Made by a program: the position numbers and the translations under genes. 35,269 nt of DNA from Bartonella bilalgolemi (GTDB lineage: Bacteria; Pseudomonadota; Alphaproteobacteria; Rhizobiales; Rhizobiaceae), in contig NZ_JAMCOF010000001.1 in assembly GCF_023500045.1 (NCBI RefSeq), positions 233,792 through 269,060 on the forward strand. Reading direction: 5' to 3'. This document shows positions 26,890-33,437 of this stretch, in pieces; position 1 is the stretch's first letter; every line of letters begins with the position of its first letter. Below the pieces are notes generated by a model that made no database searches, was not told where the DNA came from, and was given only the letters and a program-made list of their open reading frames with translations.

Positions 26890-28878
26890 TTAAAGAGAAT
26901 TATTCTTTTGTATTGAAGGGTCTCTCTTTTGTATTGAAGGGTCTCTCTGGGCAGAGGGAGGATATGGAGGGGAAAAAGAAGGAAATTCTTGTGGAAGAGG
27001 AGGAGGAGAAAAACGGTGCATTGTGGGAGCGATAAGGAGGGGATGATTTGATTCCAAAGCGCCATTTTGGTCCTGTTCAATATAGCGTCGGGGCGTTAAT
27101 GAAGCAGAAGAAGAACAACGATAACGGTAAGTTTTAGGGTCAAACCAGAGCCCAATTTTTCCTTCAAAATCGCCAGAGCGCTGTTTGGCGATATTGATAA
27201 TAACACCTGGGCGTTGTGCTAAGTGCGCTTTTTCTTCTGGTTGATGGGTCGAAAAAATTTTATCTTCTAAAGAACGATTCCGCCAAATGGTGATGATGTT
27301 AAAAGCATTGGCACCAATTTCTGAGGCGCCTTTAATGTCTTCTGTGCTCGGAACATCCTTTTCTAAACCACTTTTGCGGGTATGCGCTACAAGATGAATG
27401 TGGACAGCGTTTAAAACTGCCCAATCAACTATTTTATAAACAGCCTGTTCTTGTTTTGCATAGTCATCGGAGGAGATCCCAAGGCGCATCAAACTGTCAA
27501 TAATAAACTGGTCACAGCCATATTTGGCACGGCAATAGTCAAAAATATCTAAGAGGACATCAACGCTCGATTTCCCTACATGCTCGTACAAAATGAGACC
27601 TGTATCTAAAAAACGAAGAACGCGTTCAATCATTTCTTTCGTTGGTTGCTCCGTTCCCCCAGTTTGTTTCGTTAAGCGACGCAAAGATTGCTCGCCTTTC
27701 ATTTCAAGAGAAGCTAAGCAAAGACGGCTTTTTTGCGCAATCCAATGGGGAATGCAATCCGATAAAAGTTGGCTTTTGCCAGCGCCACTCGCTCCACTCC
27801 AAAGTGTCAATTCTGCAGGGCGGAAATAAAGTTTACCATTCAGCTTCGAATAGGGAACTGTATAGCCAAGATGCTGTTTTTCAGGAGGATAAAATAAGTT
27901 TACAACTTGTTCCTTATAATCCAAAACATGACGTAATCCTTTGGGTGTAAAACTTTGAGCTTGTAAAAAAGCTTCGTGGATGACGGAAGCGTCAATCCCT
28001 GCTTGTAAACAGGCATTCGCATCTTTGCCAGGAAGGTGGACGCGATAACAGCGATGGCGACCAAGGCGATGAGCAATCTCAAAAGCTGCTTCTTCTCCCG
28101 GTGTATCCATATCCGTGGCTAGAAAAATGGTTTCAAAAGATTCTAAATGATCAAATTCATTCTCAATCCAATTTTGTTTTCCTCCTTTCCCACCGCCAAA
28201 GGGAACCGAGACAGCTGGATATCCATAGGATGCTAAAGAAAGCGCATCAATCTCTCCTTCGGTGATAACAAGTGTTCGGTCCGTCGAAGGACAGTCTTTG
28301 AAAGACAAAGCTTGCCAGCCGAATAAAATCGGTTCACACTGAGAGGCCGTTGGTTTTGCTGTTGCACCATCTTCGGCTAAGCGCTCTTTCACTAAGGCAA
28401 GAGTGCCATCCAGCTTGTAAAAAGGAAAAATAATCTTATTGCCCTCTTCTCCAATTCGGTAACGTTGTAAAATCTCAAGTGGAATGCGACGCTCTTCGTG
28501 CAAATATGTTTTAACCCGTTGTTGCGGAATATTAGCTTTCGGAAGAGGAGGAGCGCGATAGTGATGGCGGGGCGCCATAAAAGGCTTTGGACGGGAAAGA
28601 TTGAGATAAGCGCGTGCTTCATCAAGTGCTTCAGAAAGACTGATCCCTTTAACGCTACACCACAGGTCAAGAAGATCTCCACCGTTCCCTTCAGCAAAAT
28701 CATACCAAAGCCCTGCTTTATTGCCGCTTAAGCTGATCGATAGGCTTTGTCCCGCTTCACCACGAATATTGCCAACAACCCAAGAATTGCCTCGTTTTTT
28801 TCCTTGTGGAAGAAGCATTTCTGCTATAGAGCTTGCTTGGGCGGTAAGCCTTTGTTTAATTTCAAAAAGTGTGCTCAT
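26890..28878 (-). CDS. Phage primase-helicase (toprim plus DnaB-like/RecA-fold ATPase)
   Basis: A 662-residue two-part replication enzyme of the T7 gp4 kind. The N-terminal half has a zinc-free primase-associated region (LWYDFAEGNGGDLLDLW) and a toprim domain: TLVITEGEIDALSLASYG (Glu near residue 208) and ETIFLATDMDTPGEEAA with the DxD pair near 256-258. The C-terminal half has Walker A SGASGAGKS (about 361-369), a Walker B-like strand QFIIDSLMRLG and a VAHTRKSG motif. No zinc ligands are present at the N-terminus. The frame opens at 28944, but ATG 28878 lies after the upstream gene's stop and begins the conserved region. The C-terminus ends in a tandem QKRDPSI repeat. Confidence 0.85.
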   Translation of the reverse strand: MSTLFEIKQRLTAQASSIAEMLLPQGKKRGNSWVVGNIRGEAGQSLSISLSGNKAGLWYDFAEGNGGDLLDLWCSVKGISLSEALDEARAYLNLSRPKPFMAPRHHYRAPPLPKANIPQQRVKTYLHEERRIPLEILQRYRIGEEGNKIIFPFYKLDGTLALVKERLAEDGATAKPTASQCEPILFGWQALSFKDCPSTDRTLVITEGEIDALSLASYGYPAVSVPFGGGKGGKQNWIENEFDHLESFETIFLATDMDTPGEEAAFEIAHRLGRHRCYRVHLPGKDANACLQAGIDASVIHEAFLQAQSFTPKGLRHVLDYKEQVVNLFYPPEKQHLGYTVPYSKLNGKLYFRPAELTLWSGASGAGKSQLLSDCIPHWIAQKSRLCLASLEMKGEQSLRRLTKQTGGTEQPTKEMIERVLRFLDTGLILYEHVGKSSVDVLLDIFDYCRAKYGCDQFIIDSLMRLGISSDDYAKQEQAVYKIVDWAVLNAVHIHLVAHTRKSGLEKDVPSTEDIKGASEIGANAFNIITIWRNRSLEDKIFSTHQPEEKAHLAQRPGVIINIAKQRSGDFEGKIGLWFDPKTYRYRCSSSASLTPRRYIEQDQNGALESNHPLLIAPTMHRFSPPPLPQEFPSFSPPYPPSAQRDPSIQKRDPSIQKNNSL
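26905..26946 (-). repeat. 21-bp tandem duplication at the helicase 3' end
   Basis: Two identical 21-bp units at 26905-26925 and 26926-26946, in frame in the primase-helicase, giving two QKRDPSI-like heptapeptides at the C-terminus. Confidence 0.9.
26944..26968. repeat. 25-bp sequence shared with 26677-26701
   Basis: Identical 25-bp stretch (starts TCTCTGGGCAGAGGG) in the helicase 3' end and inside the next gene at 26677-26701, read in different frames there (SPYPPSAQR in one, SISSLCPE in the other). Confidence 0.9.
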
Positions 28879-28891
28879 TTTAATAGACTTG

Positions 28892-29764
28892 TTAAGAAAC
28901 TTGATAATTGATAAGGCTGCTATAAAGGGTTTCTTCCTGGGCATTGCTTAAGGCAGTTGTAGAGCGCGCTGAAAGAGCGACAGAAGATAAAACGGAAAGG
29001 CGTTTATCATTTTCTTGTAAACGCTCAATTTCACGGCGGTACCAATTACGCCAGGTGGCTGACCAATCAACTTTTTTCGCCTCTTTGCCACTCTTCGCTT
29101 GCCAATAATCACGAAACTTTTTTTCTTGCCAAAGTGCTTGTTCTTCGCTGAGACCTTCTGAAATTGCTGTTGTAATGTCAGCGCGCCACTCAGAAGGAAG
29201 ACGAGACCCCTTGATTTCTTCTTTGGGGGAAGAAACGGCACAAAAAGAGGCAGAAGAAACAACCGAAGAAGATTTCTTTTGTGAAACACCGTGAGGTGTT
29301 TCTTTTTCTTCTGACTTCTGAGCTTCTGAGTTACGTTCAGCGTCTAAAGGAGAAGCGTTGAGCAGATGTTGAAATTGTTCTTTGATTTTCTTGCGTTTTT
29401 TTGCTGAAGAGCGTCCCGCGAAAGATTTTTGCTCAAGCAATTTTGCCCGTTCATAAAAAACAATTTCACAACGTGTGTTCCAAAGCCCATTGGCTAAGTG
29501 TAATATTTTCCCCTCCATTATTAACATCTCTAAAACGCCTTCAAAAGTTCTCTTGTCACAACCACAAAGACGCGCTAAACGTTCGATTGATAAGTCTAAG
29601 GGACGCCCTCGCGCATACATTTCATTCAGTAGAATTGTGTAAATACCGATTTCATGCGCTCGCATTCCACGGACTCCACCAAGGAAATCATTCTGGTACC
29701 AACAAACATAAGGAAGTATTGATGACTCATAATGAGGCGTTTCTGAGTGTAGAGCTTGTTTCAT
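28892..29764 (-). CDS. DUF1376 phage replication protein
   Basis: A 290-residue protein with the DUF1376 domain at its N-terminus: YVCWYQNDFLGGVRGMRAHEIGIYTILLNEMYARG, then LARLCGCDKRTFEGVLEMLI, a winged-helix-like module near residues 20-95 found in phage and prophage replication genes next to helicases. A Lys/Ser-rich linker follows and the C-terminus has a conserved helical block (SEEQALWQEKKFRDYWQAKSGKEAKKVDWSATWRNWYRREIERLQ), typical of DnaT/DnaC-like or origin-binding accessory proteins. The frame opens 17 codons earlier; ATG 29764 suits the family start. The primase-helicase starts 13 bp after its stop, so both are in one operon. Confidence 0.82.
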   Translation of the reverse strand: MKQALHSETPHYESSILPYVCWYQNDFLGGVRGMRAHEIGIYTILLNEMYARGRPLDLSIERLARLCGCDKRTFEGVLEMLIMEGKILHLANGLWNTRCEIVFYERAKLLEQKSFAGRSSAKKRKKIKEQFQHLLNASPLDAERNSEAQKSEEKETPHGVSQKKSSSVVSSASFCAVSSPKEEIKGSRLPSEWRADITTAISEGLSEEQALWQEKKFRDYWQAKSGKEAKKVDWSATWRNWYRREIERLQENDKRLSVLSSVALSARSTTALSNAQEETLYSSLINYQVS

Positions 29765-30223
29765 GATGCAATAAACTTTCTTCTTTTCAGTCTGATATGA
29801 AGCGATAAAAAGCAAAAAATATATTTTTATGTCTCTCCAAAAGTGCGTCGGTCAAATTTACTATTTTGTAAAGTGTTCCTATTTCGTTTTTGTTTTGTTT
29901 CGCTTTGTTCTGGTAGAGGATCATTTTTTTGTGTATTTCCTTAAAATTGACTCATCAATTATGCAGGATTTAGAGAGTTGCAATTTTGCAATTTGAGGTT
30001 GTATAAAGAATAGAAATTTAAGAGGGAAAAATAACAATTGTGGGTTTTTGAAAAATGACTGTTTAATTCTCTCACTCTGGGGTGATGCATTGTTTTTGGA
30101 TAAAAAAATGATGAATCCTCCAATAAGTGAAAATTTTTGTTAATTTTATCCTCTTTAGAAGATAAAGCAAGTCAATTTTATTACAAACAGATTTTTTTTA
30201 AAGGTAGGCTATAGGGTGAGGCT
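29765..30223. promoter_or_regulatory. Divergent control region between the replication operon and the repressor gene
   Basis: About 460 bp, very AT-rich, no gene. It holds an operator-like palindrome at 30147-30164, a TTGCAA-TT-TTGCAA double palindrome at 29978-29991, and a possible rightward promoter TTGTTA (30137-30142), 18-bp spacer, GATAAA (30161-30166). A leftward -35 TTGACT lies at 30175-30170 facing the replication operon, with a weak -10. The high A+T content would also suit a phage origin, but no iterons were found. Confidence 0.5.
30147..30164. promoter_or_regulatory. Operator-like palindrome O3 (TATCC-N8-AGATA)
   Basis: TATCCTCTTTAGAAGATA. Its sequence matches the reverse complement of the site at 30766-30783 in 16 of 18 positions. 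It lies inside the predicted rightward promoter of the repressor and next to the leftward -35, as expected for an autoregulated switch. Confidence 0.6.
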
Positions 30224-30544
30224 ATGAATATTGATGGTTGGCGTCAAAGATTGCAGGAAGCACTTGAAAAAAGTGGACGGTCAAAACGGTCTATCTCAAT
30301 CGCTGCAGGGAAAGGAGCTGGGTATTTACATTCAATTCTTTCTGAAGGAAAAGAGCCAACGATCGAGTCTCTTTATCATGTCTGTCACGCAATTAATGTC
30401 AGTATGAGTTATATTCTCTATGGTCAAGGCACAACGCCTGAAGATCAAGAATTTATTGATCTCGTTTTGAAGGTTTCTCCTGAGGAGCGGAAGGCCATTT
30501 TGACTCTTTTGCGTCGATCACTTGACGAAGATAAAACAAAATAG
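30224..30544 (+). CDS. XRE-family phage-type repressor
   Basis: A 106-residue DNA-binding protein. Residues about 7-60 form a helix-turn-helix of the XRE/Cro/CI type (SKRSISIAAGKGAGYLHSILSEGKEPTIESLYHVCHAINVSMSYILYG). The C-terminal stretch EDQEFIDLVLKVSPEERKAILTLLRRSL is a short helical dimerisation tail, without a peptidase domain, so control is not by LexA-type self-cleavage. A ribosome site (GGGTGAGG) precedes the ATG. It probably controls the leftward replication operon and the rightward genes from 30856, since related palindromes lie at both. Confidence 0.88.
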   Translation: MNIDGWRQRLQEALEKSGRSKRSISIAAGKGAGYLHSILSEGKEPTIESLYHVCHAINVSMSYILYGQGTTPEDQEFIDLVLKVSPEERKAILTLLRRSLDEDKTK

Positions 30545-30608
30545 CTTGTTGTGTTTTTCGGTCAAGTTTTTTCCAAGATTGTAGTAGTTTAAAATCAAAA
30601 TCACTCAT
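30453..30608 (-). CDS. Possible small protein convergent with the repressor gene
   Basis: A 51-codon leftward frame (MSDFDFKLLQSWKKLDRKTQQAI) with a strong GGGGGG ribosome site 5 bp before its ATG. The last 92 bp are antisense to the repressor 3' end. The translated segment LLQSWKKLDRKTQQAILFYLRQ resembles the helical tail of small phage regulators. The same frame extends upstream to 30731 through a hydrophobic stretch (IIVILFPFCSALFLFIL), so a longer membrane protein is an alternative. It could equally be a chance frame. Confidence 0.25.
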   Translation of the reverse strand: MSDFDFKLLQSWKKLDRKTQQAILFYLRQVIDAKESKWPSAPQEKPSKRDQ

Positions 30609-30735
30609 TTCAGCCCCCCGTCTGTTGAAAATATATCGATTCAGAATAAACAGAAACAATGCAGAGCAAAATGGGAACAAGATAACAATAATTTTCGTTC
30701 TTGTTTTCATTTGAGCATTGTCAAAAGTCATAATA

Positions 30736-30753
30736 TATCTTTTATTAGAGATA
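30736..30753. promoter_or_regulatory. Operator-like palindrome O1 (TATCT-N8-AGATA)
   Basis: TATCTTTTATTAGAGATA, 30 bp (centre to centre) upstream of O2, with the same half-sites and spacing. It lies just before the -35 of the promoter for the genes at 30856. Confidence 0.55.
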
Positions 30754-30759
30754 AAATCA

Positions 30760-30787
30760 TTGACATATCTTCCATAGAGGATATAAG
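30760..30787 (+). promoter_or_regulatory. Rightward early promoter with embedded operator O2
   Basis: TTGACA (30760-30765), 16-bp spacer, TATAAG (30782-30787). The spacer is filled by the palindrome TATCTTCCATAGAGGATA (30766-30783). A repressor bound there would block RNA polymerase. The first gene downstream starts at 30856. Confidence 0.65.
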
Positions 30788-30855
30788 ACTAACGCTATAT
30801 TTGATCATGTCAAGACAGAGGTTAGCTTTATCAACTGCCTAAGGGAGAAATATTC

Positions 30856-31242
30856 ATGAAAAATATTCCATTCGTTAAAGAGGACGAAATTCTTATTATT
30901 CTTTGTGAAGATGAAATCAGTGGTGCTTATGATGGTCCTCTTGAACAAGAAGAAGTGCTTGAGCTGATCAATAAATATGATGATGTGATCCGACTTTTAC
31001 GGCTCGATTTAAGGTCATTGCATGCCGATGATGTAAGCGAACAAATCGCCGAATTATACGTGGAGATGAAGATGGACGACCGCTATGATCAGGATGAACA
31101 AGTGTCGCCTCTCATTTTTAATAGCGATGCTTATCATGCTTATTTAGATCAAAAAATTGCTCAAGAATACGAAGACAATCTCTATGGGTCTTATGAAAAA
31201 CAGCACCGTTTGCGCTGGTCTGATGTGTTGAATGGATATTAA
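30856..31242 (+). CDS. Acidic hypothetical protein, early-gene position
   Basis: A 128-residue, strongly acidic protein (MKNIPFVKEDEILIILCEDE), with no recognised family. It is rich in Asp/Glu, predicted mainly helical (LEQEEVLELINKYDDVIRLLRLDLRSL), without membrane segments or signal peptide. A GGGAG ribosome site precedes the ATG. It lies directly behind the operator-controlled promoter and 10 bp before the next small gene. Small acidic early phage proteins are often DNA mimics or inhibitors of host enzymes; that is only a guess here. Confidence 0.65.
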   Translation: MKNIPFVKEDEILIILCEDEISGAYDGPLEQEEVLELINKYDDVIRLLRLDLRSLHADDVSEQIAELYVEMKMDDRYDQDEQVSPLIFNSDAYHAYLDQKIAQEYEDNLYGSYEKQHRLRWSDVLNGY

Positions 31243-31252
31243 GGGGAAAATA

Positions 31253-31444
31253 ATGAAGAGTTATCTCAAAACACTTTCTTATGGATTGCCACTTTATTAT
31301 GTTGAAAGCGCACAAAATATCATCAAATTGGAACCACAACAAAAAGACGCCTGTTCTTTTACTTCACAATATGAAGCAGAGTCCGTGGCACAGAAATTAG
31401 CGCTTCAGTATCAGCGTTATGATTTTTATGTCGCGCAAAGATAG
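31253..31444 (+). CDS. Small hypothetical protein, second early gene
   Basis: A 63-residue protein (MKSYLKTLSYGLPLYYVESA) without known domain. The frame is open from 31232, but the ATG at 31253 has a better ribosome site (AAGGGGAAAATA) and follows the previous stop by 10 bp. The C-terminal part (YEAESVAQKLALQYQRYDFYVAQR) looks like a small helix-strand fold. It is probably co-transcribed with the acidic gene. Confidence 0.55.
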   Translation: MKSYLKTLSYGLPLYYVESAQNIIKLEPQQKDACSFTSQYEAESVAQKLALQYQRYDFYVAQR

Positions 31445-31536
31445 GGGTGTGTTTCCTCATTTCCTCATTTTCATGATCGTACAAAATTAATTTCAGGAAA
31501 TAGAAAACTGTAAGCAAAAAAAGTGAATGCTTTTTC

Positions 31537-31869
31537 GCTGTATGAGTCCAACTGCACTTGTGGTTGGGCGAAGGACTGGAGTGTCGTTTTTGTTGGGGAG
31601 ATCAGTATGTGAGGTTTGTTTGCTGTATGAGTCCAACTGCACTTGTGGTTGGGCGAAGGACTGGAGTGTCGTTTTTGTTGGGGAGATCAGTATGTGAGGT
31701 TTGTTTGCTGTATGAGTCCAACTGCGCTTGTGGTTGGGCGAAGGACTGGAGTGTCGTTTTTGTTGGGGAGATCAGTGTGTGAGGTTTGTTTGCTGTATGA
31801 GTCCAACTGCGCTTGTGGTTGGGCGAAGGACTGGAGTGTCGTTTTTGTTGGGGAGATCAGTGTGTAAGG
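31537..31869. repeat. Tandem array, 4 x 85 bp
   Basis: Four head-to-tail units (starting 31537, 31622, 31707, 31792), each beginning GCTGTATGAGTCCAACTG. Units 1-2 carry GCACTTG and GATCAGTATG; units 3-4 carry GCGCTTG and GATCAGTGTG; the last unit breaks off after about 78 bp. Each unit has a CCAAC/GTTGG hairpin with a ten-base loop. Since 85 is not a multiple of three, all three plus-strand frames run on into one another; the short frames there are not called as genes. It ends about 65 bp before the exonuclease gene. Confidence 0.95.
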
Positions 31870-31933
31870 CTGAGTGTACAAAAGAAAGATCTTCAAAGAG
31901 AGGCAAGAGTGATAAAAAGGGGAGAATATTAAA

Positions 31934-32551
31934 ATGCCAACCATTATTGATTGTGTTCAAGGAACAGATGAATGGCGCCAAGCACGTAATGGGTTGATTA
32001 CTGCTTCTTTGTTTGAGATGGTTCTCGCACAAAAACAAGATGGAAAAAAAACCCAAAAATATACCTCTGTAATGATGAGGCTTGCTGGAGAAAGAATAAC
32101 GGGAAAGTCTGTCGAAGAGGGAATAACCTTACCTATGCGGCGCGGAATAGAATTAGAACCACAGGCACGTCAGCTGTATGGAACTCTTACACAGACAGAA
32201 CCTGAATGCGTTGGTTTCATTTTGGCAGAGGATCGTTTGAAAGGAGCTTCTCCAGATGCTTTGATTGGGACAAATGGGATGTTGGAAATCAAAACAAAAA
32301 AACCTGAAATTTTAATCCCTTATTATACGCAAAGGGATTTTCCTCTTGAACATAAAGCACAATGTCAAGGAGGATTATGGATTGCACAACGTGAGTGGAT
32401 TGATTTAATGTTCTATTGGCCAGATATGCCCCCTTTGATTAAACGTGCTTATCGTGATGAGGCTTATATTCGAAGGCTCGAAATAGAAATTAACCGATTT
32501 AATGAGGCTTTGGCAGTGATGGTACATCGTCTTCAAACAATCTCTTTGTAA
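31934..32551 (+). CDS. YqaJ/lambda-exonuclease-type phage recombination nuclease
   Basis: A 205-residue PD-(D/E)xK nuclease of the YqaJ viral recombinase family. It has the N-terminal GTDEWRQARNGLITAS motif, the middle MRRGIELEPQARQLY with Glu73, and the catalytic core GASPDALIGTNGMLEIKTKK with Asp108, Glu118 and Lys120. Such enzymes resect DNA ends 5' to 3' for single-strand annealing, normally with a RecT/Beta partner, which is not seen in the window. The N-terminal MPTIIDCVQG strand is typical. It is the last rightward phage gene before the tRNA-Thr. Confidence 0.9.
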   Translation: MPTIIDCVQGTDEWRQARNGLITASLFEMVLAQKQDGKKTQKYTSVMMRLAGERITGKSVEEGITLPMRRGIELEPQARQLYGTLTQTEPECVGFILAEDRLKGASPDALIGTNGMLEIKTKKPEILIPYYTQRDFPLEHKAQCQGGLWIAQREWIDLMFYWPDMPPLIKRAYRDEAYIRRLEIEINRFNEALAVMVHRLQTISL

Positions 32552-32760
32552 AAAAGAAGGGTAAGGGGGATGCAAAATCAAAAGAGCTGGAAAAGGAAAA
32601 GCAATGAGTTCCAAAGAAAATCTCGGCGAAGACATAAGGTGCAAACGTGAGGAAAAAGGCAGAAAAAACAAAAGAAATGAGTCTGCAGGCATAAAAATAA
32701 AAAGAAGAACTTCTGCGTAAATAAAGAAAGTGCTGTGAAAAGGAGGTGTTCTTGCAAATA

Positions 32761-32835
32761 TGGTGCTGCGAGAGAGGATTGAACTCTCGACCTCTCCCTT
32801 ACCAAGGGAGTGCTCTGCCACTGAGCTACCGCAGC
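32761..32835 (-). tRNA. tRNA-Thr (anticodon GGT)
   Basis: 75 nt including encoded CCA. GCTGCGG pairs with TCGCAGC (one G-T pair), the anticodon stem CTCCC/GGGAG encloses TTGGTAA (anticodon GGT), and the T arm GAGAG-TTCAATC-CTCTC is perfect. It reads ACC. It bounds the phage island on the right, but no second copy of its 3' part was found on the other side. Confidence 0.97.
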
Positions 32836-32847
32836 ACTTTGAGGGCA

Positions 32848-32907
32848 CAGTACTTTGAATCCCAGCACTTTGAGTCGCAGTACTTTGAATCCCAGTACTT
32901 TAAGTCT
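32848..32907. repeat. 15-bp tandem array next to tRNA-Thr, 4 units
   Basis: CAGTACTTTGAATCC at 32848, CAGCACTTTGAGTCG at 32863, CAGTACTTTGAATCC at 32878, CAGTACTTTAAGTCT at 32893. The 5' end of the tRNA gene and its flank (CAGCACTTTGAG, 32832-32843) matches unit 2 over 12 bases, so the array looks like a duplication of the tRNA boundary. Confidence 0.85.
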
Positions 32908-33108
32908 TTGTGCCGCCTTGTGCCATATTGTTACAAAATAGGCAAGAGAGCATTGATCTATTCTTGCAAGTCGGTCTATCTTATGTCATGACAAAGAAGA
33001 TGATATAAAAAGAAGGTGAGATAAGAAAAAAGATAAAGGGGCGGGTAAAGTGTGAGCTTAATGCGCTTCGAGTTATCAAAAAGGTGAAATTGTTCAAAAA
33101 AATGTGTC

Positions 33109-33261
33109 ATGACACAAATGGATCAACAAAAACAAGACAATAATAAAAAATGCAAAGATGAGAAAAAAAAGCAACGCCAAGAAAGGCTCGCTCAGCAGTT
33201 GCGCGCTAATTTAAAACGTCGAAAAGAGCAGAATCGAAAACGATTTCAGGATAATTCTTAA
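33109..33261 (+). CDS. Small basic protein, conserved position upstream of murA
   Basis: A 50-residue frame (MTQMDQQKQDNNKKCKDEKK) ending in ERLAQQLRANLKRRKEQNRKR, a Lys/Arg-rich helix. A protein of this type, with the LAxQLRANLxRRKxQ motif, often precedes murA in Rhizobiales, which is my main support. No function is known; the charge suggests RNA or DNA contact. The start overlaps a 12-bp palindrome (GTGTCATGACAC, 33104-33115); the ribosome site is weak. It stops about 175 bp before murA. Confidence 0.65.
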   Translation: MTQMDQQKQDNNKKCKDEKKKQRQERLAQQLRANLKRRKEQNRKRFQDNS

Positions 33262-33437
33262 AAAAAAGACTTCCGATTAAGGTATTTTTACGGCATTTTT
33301 GCAACCAAATCTCTGAATGATTCGTTTCAAAGTCATAGAAAAAGACGTCTCAAGGTGTTCATCTATTTCGAAAGGAAACTTTGCAAAGGATCCTTTTTAG
33401 GGGAGACTCTGGACGTGGGTAAAAAGGGTCAAACATT

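Noticed and set aside
31558-31997. Rightward frames of 74-89 codons in the 85-bp array
   Set aside because: The same peptide appears in shifted copies because 85 is not a multiple of three. They are repeat by-products without ribosome sites.
25003-32835. Attachment-site pair at the tRNA genes bounding the phage island
   Set aside because: No second copy of either tRNA 3' end was found by eye within the island or on the other side, and there is no integrase gene.
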